64,000 bases of DNA from Carboxylicivirga mesophila (GCF_018271975.1 NZ_JAGUCN010000014.1:62001-126000), one strand, 5' to 3'; positions 17,000 to 26,895 are shown, numbered from the stretch's first letter. The notes: a model not told the origin generated them from the sequence alone. Numbers and translations are program-made.

Positions 17000-18391
17000 T
17001 TATGGTCCTACAAATGTGGTATGTATGGTCTCTATCAATTCATCTCCATTATAGATACCTAATACCAAAGGCGTGCTGGTGCCTTCCAACACCTCCTTAT
17101 CCAGCTTAATAAGGAAAGCCCCTTGTAGTTTCTCCTGTTTCTTTATAAGCAGCGAACTACCTGCCAGCTCTACTGTTCCCTTAGGCGAAACCAACTCTAT
17201 TCTCAGATTACCTTCATGCTCCGTCTTATTGATAATCTTATAGTTATATATATTGGAATAGGTATCCTCCTCAATCTTCTGGTAGAGTGAGCCTTGCACG
17301 CGCAGGATAGTTGTTTCGTAGCTCGAACGTAAAGTAAATAGCACCACCAACACCCCAATCAAAGCGGTTGTAAGAGCCGTGTAGGCAATAATGCGAGGCG
17401 TCCACTTAAATGACGAGCCATTTTGTATATTGTTCTGCGAGGTGATACGAATCAACCCTTCAGGCAGATTATAGCGTCGCATAGTACTGTCGCAGGCATC
17501 CATACAAGCAGTACAGTTAATACATTCCAGCTGGATGCCGTTACGAATATCAATACCGGTTGGGCATACACTGACACACTTATTGCAATTCACACAATCG
17601 CCTTTACCTGCTGCTATTCTATCTTCTCCCTTGCGCATCGGCGCACGTCCTTCACCCCGTTTATAATCGTAAGTCACCATCAGGGTATTATTGTCCAGCA
17701 AGGCACCTTGCAAACGACCGTATGGACACACCAATGAACAAACCTGTTCGCGGAAATAAGCAAACACGAAATAGAAAGCGCCGGTAAATACCATAATGGC
17801 AATGAAAACACTTAAGTTATCAGACGGTGAACTGACAATGTATTCATGTACCTTATCAGCCCCAACAATATATGCCATCATCGTATGGGTGATGGCCCAG
17901 GAGATAACAATAAATATAAAGTGCTTTAGTAATGAACGCCACAGCTTATCAAACGTATCTTCACCTTTAGCCCTGATACGCTGCTGATCGCCACTTCCTT
18001 CAATCCAGTATTCAATGCGTCTGAATACCATTTCCATAAAAATAGTTTGCGGACATGCCCAGCCACACCATACCCGACCATAAACCACCGTAAAGGTCAC
18101 AATGGAAATGATGATGGTGATTAAGCCAATAACAAACAAGTGAAAATCTTGTGGCCAGAATACAACGCCAAACAAAACAAACTTGCGTTGTAAAATATTA
18201 AACAGCAATAGTTGTTCTCCTGCTACTTTTATATGTGGTGCTGCAAACAAGAACAACAATAATATCCACGCCACAATTGTTCTCGCAGTATAGTATCTGC
18301 CATTTGGTTGATTGGCATATACCCAATTACGACGGCCTTCTTCATTCATGGTGACGATTCGGTCGCGGAAAGAATTTTGATCATTGTTCAT
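17000..18391 (-). CDS. ccoG: CcoG (FixG/RdxA) cbb3 oxidase accessory ferredoxin
   Basis: This 463-residue protein has about five membrane helices, a NapH/FixG-type core (YGRVWCGWACPQTIFMEMVFR, shown here only in part: VWCGWACPQT) and two 4Fe-4S motifs in the middle (CVNCNKCVSVCPTG and CINCTACMDACD). The C-terminal domain is an immunoglobulin-like periplasmic fold. CcoG is a copper-reducing ferredoxin-type factor for cbb3 assembly. It is separated from ccoP by an unrelated helix-bundle gene. Confidence 0.94.
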   Translation of the reverse strand: MNNDQNSFRDRIVTMNEEGRRNWVYANQPNGRYYTARTIVAWILLLFLFAAPHIKVAGEQLLLFNILQRKFVLFGVVFWPQDFHLFVIGLITIIISIVTFTVVYGRVWCGWACPQTIFMEMVFRRIEYWIEGSGDQQRIRAKGEDTFDKLWRSLLKHFIFIVISWAITHTMMAYIVGADKVHEYIVSSPSDNLSVFIAIMVFTGAFYFVFAYFREQVCSLVCPYGRLQGALLDNNTLMVTYDYKRGEGRAPMRKGEDRIAAGKGDCVNCNKCVSVCPTGIDIRNGIQLECINCTACMDACDSTMRRYNLPEGLIRITSQNNIQNGSSFKWTPRIIAYTALTTALIGVLVVLFTLRSSYETTILRVQGSLYQKIEEDTYSNIYNYKIINKTEHEGNLRIELVSPKGTVELAGSSLLIKKQEKLQGAFLIKLDKEVLEGTSTPLVLGIYNGDELIETIHTTFVGP

Positions 18392-18472
18392 ATAGCTGGT
18401 CTTAGTGTCTGTTAGTTGAAAAGTAATGTTTAAAAGTTTATAGTTTATCTGTTTACAAGTATACTTGAGAAA

Positions 18473-18838
18473 CTATTTCTTACTTCTATTTGACTTAACT
18501 AAACCGTTAATGACATTACTAATTTCACTACCATCTTTACGTAATTCATTTAAGATCTCTATTGAAATAAAGGACATATCTGCTGATAGTATTAATTGAT
18601 TTATTACCTCCATTAAACTGGAATAGGCATATTGATAGAAACGAACCTGATCAACAGGGGATAACCTTGAGCTGCCTTCTGCTAAATTTGATGAAATAGA
18701 TATTGATGCCCGTCTAAGTTGGCTAACCAATCCATATTTCTCATCTTCAGGAAACATTGAAGTTACTTTATATATCCTACTGACAAACCGTCGGCTCAGC
18801 TTCCAGGCTGTTAATTTTTCAAAAGCGAACTGTTGCAT
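18473..18838 (-). CDS. Four-helix-bundle protein (23S rRNA intervening-sequence family)
   Basis: Starting at ATG 18838 gives 121 residues; the upstream leader is atypical. It contains the family hallmarks FEKLTAWKLSRRFVSRIY, YGLVSQLRRASISISSNLAEG and an N-terminal Leu/Tyr pattern of four helices. This family was named from intervening sequences in 23S rRNA genes, but is widespread in Bacteroidota outside rRNA; function unknown. Here it lies between ccoP and ccoG on the same strand, 122 bp after ccoP and 81 bp before ccoG, so it looks like an insertion into the oxidase operon. No rRNA is nearby. Confidence 0.85.
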   Translation of the reverse strand: MQQFAFEKLTAWKLSRRFVSRIYKVTSMFPEDEKYGLVSQLRRASISISSNLAEGSSRLSPVDQVRFYQYAYSSLMEVINQLILSADMSFISIEILNELRKDGSEISNVINGLVKSNRSKK

Positions 18839-18960
18839 ACAATCAAATATATAAACGAATAAGACTTGGTTGAAAGTATATAAATTAAGTCTTTCCTCCA
18901 AGTCTTATTAAAGCTATACTAAACTAAACTTTAAACACTAAACTCATCAACTAATGATAC

Positions 18961-19584
18961 TTATTCTGCATCCGGCACATACTTTTCTCCTTCCGGAGCT
19001 TTAGGATTAGGTGGATTTGTTCCCTGCAAGGTGGTAATGTAACTGGCCACCTGATGAATTTGTTTGTCAGATAGTTGTCCTTTCCAGGCGATCATCCCTT
19101 TTTCAACTACACCATTATTAATAATCCGTGTAATATCAGCAAAACTGCCACCATGTATCCAATACTCATCTGTCAGGTTAGGACCAACCAATCCTTGTCC
19201 CTCGGCCAGGTGACAAACGGCACAGTTGGTTTTAAAAATCTTGGCTCCCTTATCCAAACCAGCAGCATCGGCCAATGGTACTGAGAAATCAATCTCAACA
19301 GTTTCAATACTGATACCACCAGCTTCTTCCTCCTCTTCTTCAGGATTAGCAGCCAACAGCTCATTTTCATACTCCTGTATCTGCAGGTCACCATCGCCAT
19401 AAAAATGATACTTGGCCAGGTATATGTAGGCAAATAACATTGAAAAAATGAATATAAAAGTGAGCCACCAGGGCGGATTATTTGCTAATTCACGTATCCC
19501 ATCAAATTCGTGCTCCGGCACAAACTTATCATTTGTCAACGGGTCTATTTCAGGTATTTCCTGCTGTTTTTTATTTTCTTCCAT
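18961..19584 (-). CDS. ccoP: CcoP, cbb3 oxidase cytochrome c subunit, mono-heme form
   Basis: The ATG at 19584 gives 207 residues (MEENKKQQEIPEID). One membrane helix (about residues 37-58) is followed by a Glu-rich linker and a single cytochrome c domain with CAVCH and a Met ligand in KGMIAWKGQL. Classical CcoP carries two such hemes; only one motif is visible here. CcoP passes electrons from soluble cytochrome c to CcoO. It lies directly after ccoQ. Confidence 0.92.
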   Translation of the reverse strand: MEENKKQQEIPEIDPLTNDKFVPEHEFDGIRELANNPPWWLTFIFIFSMLFAYIYLAKYHFYGDGDLQIQEYENELLAANPEEEEEEAGGISIETVEIDFSVPLADAAGLDKGAKIFKTNCAVCHLAEGQGLVGPNLTDEYWIHGGSFADITRIINNGVVEKGMIAWKGQLSDKQIHQVASYITTLQGTNPPNPKAPEGEKYVPDAE

Positions 19585-19643
19585 AGATGTGAAGTAATAT
19601 TTTAACAAAGAGCACCGCACAAGCAGTGCTCTTATTCCATATT

Positions 19644-19838
19644 TTAACTTTCATTTGACAGCGGCAGCTCATCTGCCTTATCCGTCGCATAATTAGACAC
19701 TTCGTCAATGTACTCCTTCTTCATACGAATCACCATATAGGTCACAACCAGGAAAAAGGTAAAAAAGATAAAGAACGAAATGATGGGATATATTTCAACA
19801 CCCGATATTGATTCCAAGTAATGTCTGACTAACTTCAT
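19644..19838 (-). CDS. ccoQ: CcoQ, small cbb3 oxidase subunit
   Basis: This 64-residue protein has one membrane helix (about residues 16-36) followed by a charged tail, as in CcoQ/FixQ, which stabilise the oxidase core. It lies 12 bp after ccoNO and before ccoP. Confidence 0.8.
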   Translation of the reverse strand: MKLVRHYLESISGVEIYPIISFFIFFTFFLVVTYMVIRMKKEYIDEVSNYATDKADELPLSNES

Positions 19839-19850
19839 AGCTTCCCTCCT

Positions 19851-22013
19851 TTATTCAGTAACAGTTTCTGGTGCTGTTTTATAAATATCCGTACCCAAAC
19901 GCTGCAAGTAGGCAATTAAAGCAATTATCTCTTTGTCGCGTGATGACTCGATGCCAGCCACTTTCAGGTTGTTCACAATCTTATCGGCCTGCTTATAATA
20001 ATCATCTAATGCCATTACATCATATCCTTCGGGATAAGGCACTCCAAGTGTTTGCATAGCCCTAATCTTAGCTGGCAAATCAGACACATCCAGGTCATCT
20101 TCTATTAGCCATGGATATTTAGGCATAATTGAGTTTTCATTCAGCTTTTGCGGATCAAGCATATGCTGATAATGCCATGCATCCGGTTTATAGATTTTGC
20201 CTGTCATCACACCTTCGCGGGCCAAATCCGGACCTGTACGTTTAGATCCCCACTGGAAAGGATGATCATACACAAACTCTCCAGCTTTCGAATATTCTCC
20301 ATAACGCTCTGTTTCGGAACGGAACGGACGTATCATTTGCGAGTGACAGTTGTAACATCCTTCGCGCAGATAAATATCACGCCCTTCCAATTCCAATGGC
20401 GTATAAGGCTGTACACTGGCAATTGTTGGCACATTTGACTTAATCAAAAATGTAGGTATCAATTCTATTAAAGTTCCTATGAGCACTGTCACCAGCGATA
20501 TCACCATAAACTGAACCGGCTTACGTTCTAACCATCCATGAAGTTTTTCACCTTTCTTACCCTTGTGAATATCCTCAACCACTGCTGTTGCTTCTTCGTT
20601 GGCTGTTACTTTTCCCTGAGCAGCTGTCTTAAACAGGTTATAGCCCATCAATACAGCACCCAATAAGTATATTAAACCACCAAAGGCACGCATGTAGTAC
20701 ATCGGACGAATCTGTGTCACAGTCTCCAGAAAGTTAGGATATGCCAACAACCCGTCTTCAGTGAACTCTTTCCACATCAAACTCTGTGTCAACCCGGCCC
20801 AATACATAGGGATGGCATAAAATAGAATACCGATAGTGCCAATCCAGAAATGCGCACCAGCCAGCTTTTCGGAGTATAATTTGGTTTTAAATATCTGAGG
20901 CACTAACCAGTATAACACACCAAACGTTAAGAAACCATTCCAGCCTAGTGTTCCAATATGAACGTGTGCCACTGTCCAGTCGGTAAAGTGACTGATGGCG
21001 TTTACATTTTTAAGTGATAACATCGGCCCTTCGAAAGTAGCCATGCCGTAACAGGTAACAGCCACCACCAGGAACTTCAAAGTAGCGCTCTCGCGCACCT
21101 TATCCCAGGCACCTCTCAGGGTTAGAAGACCATTTAACATACCGCCCCATGACGGAGCCAGCAGCATAATGGAAAATACAGTACCCAGCGACTGTGCCCA
21201 ATCGGGTAAAGCTGTATATAACAAGTGGTGCGGACCGGCCCAAATGTATATGAACAGGAACGACCAGAAGTGCACGATTGATAATCGATAGGAATAAACC
21301 GGACGATTAGAGGCCTTAGGTATATAGTAGTACATCAGCCCCAGGTATGGAGTAGTCAGGAAGAATGCTACTGCATTGTGACCATACCACCATTGTACCA
21401 AAGCATCTTGCACGCCAGCATACCATGAATAGCTCTTTGTCAGAGTAACCGGTAACTCCACCGAGTTAACCACATGTAACAAGGTAACTGTTATGAAGGT
21501 CGCCAGGTAAAACCAGATAGCTACATACAGGTGCTTCACCCTTCGCTTCATAATGGTACCAAACATGTTCCAGCCAAAAACCAACCAGATGACAGCAATG
21601 AGTATATCAATTGGCCACTCCAGCTCGGCATACTCTTTACCGGTAGTAAAGCCTAAAGCCAGTGTGAGGGCTGCCAATACAATTATCAACTGCCACCCCC
21701 AAAAATGCAAATAGCTTAAAACATCACTGTACATGCGTGTTTTAAGCAATCGCTGCATGGAGTAGTATACTCCCATAAAAATACCATTTCCTACAAAAGC
21801 GAAAATGGCTGCATTGGTATGAATGGGTCTTACCCTACCAAAGGTTGTATATTCCAACTCAAAGTTAAAGATTGGCATTGCCATTTGTAGTGCCGCCAAT
21901 ACGCCGGCTGCCATACCTACCAATCCCCAAATAATGGTGGCATACATAAAATATTTGACAATTTTATTGTCGTAATAAAACGTCTCTTGCTTCATGTGTT
22001 CAACATTTTTCAA
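19851..22013 (-). CDS. ccoNO: CcoNO fusion: cbb3 oxidase catalytic and mono-heme subunits in one chain
   Basis: At 720 residues this joins CcoN (about 1-480) and CcoO (about 500-720). CcoN has twelve helices with heme and copper ligands seen in GHNAVAFFLTTPYL, WAGPHHLLY and VAHVHIGTLGWNG. CcoO begins with one helix and a cytochrome c domain with CYNCHSQMIRP and MPKYPWLI (axial Met). It is the proton-pumping, oxygen-reducing core of the high-affinity oxidase. The fused form is common in Bacteroidota. It lies 17 bp after ccoS. Confidence 0.95.
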   Translation of the reverse strand: MKNVEHMKQETFYYDNKIVKYFMYATIIWGLVGMAAGVLAALQMAMPIFNFELEYTTFGRVRPIHTNAAIFAFVGNGIFMGVYYSMQRLLKTRMYSDVLSYLHFWGWQLIIVLAALTLALGFTTGKEYAELEWPIDILIAVIWLVFGWNMFGTIMKRRVKHLYVAIWFYLATFITVTLLHVVNSVELPVTLTKSYSWYAGVQDALVQWWYGHNAVAFFLTTPYLGLMYYYIPKASNRPVYSYRLSIVHFWSFLFIYIWAGPHHLLYTALPDWAQSLGTVFSIMLLAPSWGGMLNGLLTLRGAWDKVRESATLKFLVVAVTCYGMATFEGPMLSLKNVNAISHFTDWTVAHVHIGTLGWNGFLTFGVLYWLVPQIFKTKLYSEKLAGAHFWIGTIGILFYAIPMYWAGLTQSLMWKEFTEDGLLAYPNFLETVTQIRPMYYMRAFGGLIYLLGAVLMGYNLFKTAAQGKVTANEEATAVVEDIHKGKKGEKLHGWLERKPVQFMVISLVTVLIGTLIELIPTFLIKSNVPTIASVQPYTPLELEGRDIYLREGCYNCHSQMIRPFRSETERYGEYSKAGEFVYDHPFQWGSKRTGPDLAREGVMTGKIYKPDAWHYQHMLDPQKLNENSIMPKYPWLIEDDLDVSDLPAKIRAMQTLGVPYPEGYDVMALDDYYKQADKIVNNLKVAGIESSRDKEIIALIAYLQRLGTDIYKTAPETVTE

Positions 22014-22030
22014 TATTCAGAAGATGGTCA

Positions 22031-22237
22031 TCAGGCCTTTGCCTGCTTGCCAGCTTTACTGAGATTTTGGATTTTACTATTAGATTCTTTTTTCTCTTCC
22101 TGTTGATCGAATAATATGCGCACCGATGGTGAATAATCGTCATCATATTGCCCCGTCTTTACCGCCCACACAAACAAGCCCAGAAATATCAGTGCTACAC
22201 ACAAACTGGCCACTACAAGTAAGATAATTATTTCCAT
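22031..22237 (-). CDS. ccoS: CcoS, cbb3 oxidase maturation protein
   Basis: This 68-residue protein has one N-terminal helix and the CcoS signature WAVKTGQYDD(D)YSPSVRILF, shown here as GQYDDDYSP. CcoS is needed to insert cofactors into the oxidase. It is first in the transcript starting from the promoter box at 22261-22268. Confidence 0.9.
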   Translation of the reverse strand: MEIIILLVVASLCVALIFLGLFVWAVKTGQYDDDYSPSVRILFDQQEEKKESNSKIQNLSKAGKQAKA

Positions 22238-22260
22238 GCGTTATTATTCTAAATGCAAAG

Positions 22261-22268
22261 CAAAAGTA
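22261..22268 (-). promoter_or_regulatory. Promoter of the ccoSNOQP... operon
   Basis: The minus strand reads TACTTTTG, a perfect TAnnTTTG box, about 24 bp before the ccoS ATG. It means the structural genes can be transcribed apart from ccoI. I looked for an FNR/Anr-type TTGATnnnnATCAA site in the 203-bp gap and found none that is convincing. Confidence 0.6.
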
Positions 22269-22439
22269 GAAAATAAATTAAGATTTAAAGGTCTTATAAT
22301 TCATTTAATTCTTTAACTTTTATCGCCTTTAAAGACAATCAGCTCAATACGATTGTTTAACATTTATTAATTTTTTTAGCGTCATCAAGCTATTTCACTC
22401 ACAGTCAATCGCAAACATTCAGAATTTAATTTTTAAACA

Positions 22440-24809
22440 TCACAAATCACGCCGTTTGCCAGCCATCATAACACTTAAACTTGTGTACACTACCACCGAA
22501 ACACTGCTTAAAGGCATTAGTATTGCCGCAAAAAGCGGACTCAACTGACCGGATACTGCAAACGACAACCCCACCACATTGTATAGAAATGAGATGACAA
22601 TAGAGGCATATACGATTTTAAGAGCCACCTTTGAAAAGTTGATGAACCGGGGTAAATGCTTCAATTCTCCAGCACTAATAATGGCATCGCTCGATGGCGA
22701 AAACTGATGTACATCATCGGCCACGGCAATACCCACATGTGCCTCTTTCAAAGCACCTACATCGTTCAGGCCATCGCCTACCATCATTACTGTTTTACCC
22801 TGGGCTTTTAGTGCTTGCACATATACCTGTTTGTCCTTAGGCGTTTGAAAGAAGTGTATTTTATCGGCATCCTGCACAATGGCATTGAGCGCTTCCTGCT
22901 CGGCATCGTTATCGCCCGAGAGAATATGCACATCGGTATATTGCTGAACAGTTTGCAGCATCTTTTGCCAATCAGGACGGTAATAGTTTTTGATGGTGTA
23001 ATAGCCTAACACTCGATCATCAATACGCACATAGACCTGGGCTGATTGATTACCCAATTGGTTTTCGGCCTGTACAAATTGAGCTGAGCCCAGCTTCACC
23101 TGATGATTCATAATTTGAGCCCTAACACCCGCTCCCTCCTGTTCACTGAAATCAAAGACCTCAAAGGTATCCGCCTTTTCCAGGTGCTTAACAAGGGCAC
23201 GGCTCAATGGGTGCCTCGACTGATGCGCCAGTGACTTAATAATGGACTGCATATAGTGATCCGGTGCCTCTCCTTTAAATTCAACCTCAAAATGCTCCGG
23301 ATCGGTCAATGTACCTGTCTTATCAAACACAATGGCATCAACCTTTGTCAGCTTTTCTATAATAGCTGTTAGTTTGAGGTAGAAATGGTTCTTACCTAAA
23401 ATGCGGCCCGCATGGCCAAAGGCAAATGGAACAGACAGGGCCAAGGCACAGGGACATGCAATAATCAGCACAGATGTAAAGGCCATCACAGCCTTGGAGC
23501 CATCAACAAAGGCCCAATATAAACCAGTTAGCGTACTGATTAAAATAATAGCAATGGTAAAATACTTACTTACCACGTTGAGTGTATGCGAAATCATGGA
23601 TTCCTTTTCATTGGTTCCACTCCGCTCCTTCCATAGTTCAGCCAGATAACCCGTTTCCACCTTCTTCTGCACTTCGAGTAGTAAGGCATTGCCAATGACA
23701 CGACCACCAGCATATATCAAATCACCTTTTTCTTTCCTGACAGGCACCGATTCGCCGGTGATAAAACTATAATCGACCGAAGCTCCTATGGATAACAAAG
23801 TGGCATCGGCAGGTATAATCTCGCCATTGCGCACTTGTATTTTGTCGCCGCTCTGCAGTTCACTTATCGGCACAATTCCCTCATGATCATCAACTATACG
23901 AGTGATACCGAGCGGAAAATAAGAGCTGTAATCATTATCAAAACTCAGCGCTTCATAAGTTTTAGCCTGATACCATTTGCCAATCAACAGAAAGAACACC
24001 AGACCGGTGAGAGAATCGAGATAACCTGATCCAACATTGGTGATGATTTCAAAAAGGCTACGTACAAAAATAGCCGTAATTCCAATGGCGATGGGCATAT
24101 CAATGGAAACAATGCCTCGTTTGATATTTTTCCAGGCAGTAATAAAATACTCATTACCCGAATAAAACATGGCCGGGATAGACAATAGCACGCTAATCCA
24201 TTTAAACCAGGCAATAATCTCGGGGTTTAGTGTAATATCCTCCGACAGGTAATCGGGAAAACTGAGCAGCATCACATTACCAAAAATAAAGCCGGCAATC
24301 CCTAGTTTCACCAGCAATTGTTTGCTGCGTTTTGACGATTTCTTTTGCTCCTCAGTTTTAATATGAGGCTTATAATTAATAGAAGCCAATAAGGTCATCA
24401 GCTCACTCAACTTAATATCGTCCTCATTAAAGGTGATGGCTGCCTCGCGCCGGTTAAAATTAACCGTTGATTGGATAACTCCTTTATGCAGGCGGTGCAG
24501 GTTTTCAATTAGCCAAATGCACGAACTACAATGAATAGCCGGAATATATAGCTTGATACGCCCCACTGAACCATCATAGAAATCAAGTACAGAACGCTTA
24601 ATATCTTCCTGATCGAGGTAATCGTAATAGTCAACTGAAATCTTTTTATTACGAATACCAGGCGCATTTTCAATATCATAATACGCCCCCATATCGTTCT
24701 CTTTCAGTATATCATACACCATTACGCAGCCTTCGCAGCAGAAGTCTTTATCGTCGTGTCGCACCCACGATTGAGAGGGGCTTCCGCAATGGTAGCAAGT
24801 TTTTGACAT
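22440..24809 (-). CDS. ccoI: CcoI/FixI copper-transporting P1B-type ATPase
   Basis: This 789-residue P-type ATPase has an N-terminal Cys-rich segment (CYHCGSP, FCCEGC), an HMA-type domain with HCSSCIWLIENL, eight membrane helices with the CPCALALS copper motif, a phosphorylation site DKTGTLTDP, SRHPLSRALV and GDGLNDVGAL. The N-terminal cluster is typical of CcoI, which supplies copper for the oxidase. It is the first gene of the locus, with 203 bp to ccoS. Confidence 0.94.
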   Translation of the reverse strand: MSKTCYHCGSPSQSWVRHDDKDFCCEGCVMVYDILKENDMGAYYDIENAPGIRNKKISVDYYDYLDQEDIKRSVLDFYDGSVGRIKLYIPAIHCSSCIWLIENLHRLHKGVIQSTVNFNRREAAITFNEDDIKLSELMTLLASINYKPHIKTEEQKKSSKRSKQLLVKLGIAGFIFGNVMLLSFPDYLSEDITLNPEIIAWFKWISVLLSIPAMFYSGNEYFITAWKNIKRGIVSIDMPIAIGITAIFVRSLFEIITNVGSGYLDSLTGLVFFLLIGKWYQAKTYEALSFDNDYSSYFPLGITRIVDDHEGIVPISELQSGDKIQVRNGEIIPADATLLSIGASVDYSFITGESVPVRKEKGDLIYAGGRVIGNALLLEVQKKVETGYLAELWKERSGTNEKESMISHTLNVVSKYFTIAIILISTLTGLYWAFVDGSKAVMAFTSVLIIACPCALALSVPFAFGHAGRILGKNHFYLKLTAIIEKLTKVDAIVFDKTGTLTDPEHFEVEFKGEAPDHYMQSIIKSLAHQSRHPLSRALVKHLEKADTFEVFDFSEQEGAGVRAQIMNHQVKLGSAQFVQAENQLGNQSAQVYVRIDDRVLGYYTIKNYYRPDWQKMLQTVQQYTDVHILSGDNDAEQEALNAIVQDADKIHFFQTPKDKQVYVQALKAQGKTVMMVGDGLNDVGALKEAHVGIAVADDVHQFSPSSDAIISAGELKHLPRFINFSKVALKIVYASIVISFLYNVVGLSFAVSGQLSPLFAAILMPLSSVSVVVYTSLSVMMAGKRRDL

Positions 24810-25104
24810 TTATATAAGGTTTAGAATGTGCTGTGATTTATTTGTTATACCATATAAAAACCAGTAGCGGTCTTTTGTTCTTATGAGTACTGCTGTTTAT
24901 TAAAAATGCTTGCATGTAAAAAGCTTCCTCAGGGTAAATATACCAGCTTACCAACATTTTTACTTGTCAGTACGAGTCAACGTTCCTACTGCAAAATAAA
25001 GATTAAACAAACATAGTATTGTTGCAAATAAATAATTCGCAATAAACTTATATATATTACATTTTATTATATTTACTTTCTCAACACAAACTAACTCAAT
25101 ACTT

Positions 25105-26895
25105 ATGAAACTTTCACTAACCTTCCTAGTTACATTTCTTTTAATCGCCCCCAACTTTACCAAGGCGCAGTTTGAAGCCATCAACAGCAACCTAAGAGGC
25201 CTAAGAAACGGCGATATTACTTTTACCGATTTTGACTCCGACGGAGATATTGACGTATTAATGATTGGTGATGATATTGAAGCTAATGCCTTTTCTCTTA
25301 TTTACTTAAATGACAACTTAAGCTTTACGGAATCTGCAATAACTAGCTTCCCGGCACTTATGGATGGAGCCTTTGACTGGGCTGACTACAATAATGATGG
25401 CAAAATGGATTTAGCTGTCATTGGCTTTACAATACCTGATGGCCGACTTATAACAGAAGTGCATACGCACGATGGCGAATTTATTAAAACAGACCTTGAG
25501 TTGACCGGAATCAGCAGAGGAGGCGTTGACTGGGGTGATTACAATAACGATGGTTTGCCCGATTTACTAATAGCTGGTCAAGATGCCGAAAGCAATTCTG
25601 TTACCAAACTCTTTGAAAATAAAGGTACCTATTTCAGTGAAGTTGAATTGCCAAATGTAGAAGGTGTGTCTTTTGGTGATGTAAAGTGGGCTGATTACGA
25701 TGGCGATGGCCTCCTGGACTTTATTATTTCAGGTGTTCAGGGACAAGCACCTGAAACGACCCCACCAGTAACTAAGCTCTATAAAAATACCGGAGATGGT
25801 TTTGAAGAAGTTTTTAAAGATACATTTATAGGCGTTTACGTAAGTTCAATTGAATGGGGCGATGCTGATAACGATGGTGATTTGGATGTAATCATAACCG
25901 GATTCACTGCTGATTATATGGGCTCCACCACTTTGTATATTAATGAGGGAACATTATTTCGCATTCACGAAACCGGTCTGCCTAATATCTTAGAAGGTTT
26001 TGCCAAGTGGGGCGATTATAACAATGACAATCAGCTGGATATCCTTATTAGCGGAAACAGCCTTGAATCACCGTCTAAAATCTGTGCTGTTTATGAGAAC
26101 AAGAATCTCGCGTTTGAGAAAGTGTTTGAACATACAGGCGTCGGTCAGTCATCAGGCGGATGGGCCGACCTTAACAATGATGATTACCTTGATTTTATTG
26201 TAATGGGACAAACAGAAAGTCTGGAAATGCTAGCTACGGTTTTTATAAATGAAGGAGGCCATGAAAGTAACACGGGTAACAATGCCCTCAAACAGGCCAC
26301 AGCTACTGTCAATAATCCACCTAGTACACCTGCAAATCTAACTTCTGCAGTTAAGGATGGAAAAGTCACCTTATCATGGGATGCATCCACCGACGACTTA
26401 ACCAATTCAAATTCACTATCCTACAGTGTTAATATTTTCAAAGATGGCCAATTACATATTTCATCACTCAGCAATGAGAGTGGCAAACGAAGCATTGTAG
26501 CTCCAGGCAATGCAGGCCTGCAAACATTTTATGTCAGTGAAAATTTACCCGTAGGCAACTATAGCTGGTCAGTTCAAGCCATTGATAACAGCTATTCGGC
26601 ATCGTCTTTCTCAGCAACCAACGATTTTAGTATTGAAGAACAGGTTGGCTTAGATGCTGATGAACTGGATAAAAGCCAGGTAAAAATATTCCCAATCCCT
26701 GTTAAGGATCAGCTATTTGTCGAAGGTATTAACACCCCATTTACCACACAATTATTCAGTATAAATGGCACATTGGTCATCAGTGAAGCTCAATACAACA
26801 ATGGAGTAAATGTCAGTCAATTGAAAAACGGCATTTACCTGCTTAAGATTACATCTAACAACCACACTATACACCGAAAATTCATAAAGAAATAA
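25105..26895 (+). CDS. FG-GAP/VCBS-repeat secreted protein with fibronectin-like domain and type IX sorting tail
   Basis: This 596-residue protein has a signal peptide (cut near KAQF) and a beta-propeller of at least six FG-GAP/VCBS units with calcium-type loops, such as DFDSDGDIDVL, DYNNDGKMDLA, DYDGDGLLDFI and DADNDGDLDVI. It then has a fibronectin III-like domain (about residues 400-510, PSTPANLTSAV...) and a C-terminal sorting domain with IFPIPVKDQL and GIYLLKI, ending in IHRKFIKK. It should be secreted by the type IX system and anchored at or released from the surface. Adhesive or glycan-binding roles are common for such proteins; a precise function is not shown. Confidence 0.9.
   Translation: MKLSLTFLVTFLLIAPNFTKAQFEAINSNLRGLRNGDITFTDFDSDGDIDVLMIGDDIEANAFSLIYLNDNLSFTESAITSFPALMDGAFDWADYNNDGKMDLAVIGFTIPDGRLITEVHTHDGEFIKTDLELTGISRGGVDWGDYNNDGLPDLLIAGQDAESNSVTKLFENKGTYFSEVELPNVEGVSFGDVKWADYDGDGLLDFIISGVQGQAPETTPPVTKLYKNTGDGFEEVFKDTFIGVYVSSIEWGDADNDGDLDVIITGFTADYMGSTTLYINEGTLFRIHETGLPNILEGFAKWGDYNNDNQLDILISGNSLESPSKICAVYENKNLAFEKVFEHTGVGQSSGGWADLNNDDYLDFIVMGQTESLEMLATVFINEGGHESNTGNNALKQATATVNNPPSTPANLTSAVKDGKVTLSWDASTDDLTNSNSLSYSVNIFKDGQLHISSLSNESGKRSIVAPGNAGLQTFYVSENLPVGNYSWSVQAIDNSYSASSFSATNDFSIEEQVGLDADELDKSQVKIFPIPVKDQLFVEGINTPFTTQLFSINGTLVISEAQYNNGVNVSQLKNGIYLLKITSNNHTIHRKFIKK

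Noticed and set aside
18473-18838. Possible 23S rRNA fragment near the helix-bundle gene
   Set aside because: The protein family name suggests rRNA, but no rRNA-like sequence flanks the gene.
22238-22439. FNR/Anr box before ccoS
   Set aside because: Several TTGAT- or ATCAA-like pieces occur, but none forms the proper palindrome with a 4-bp spacer.
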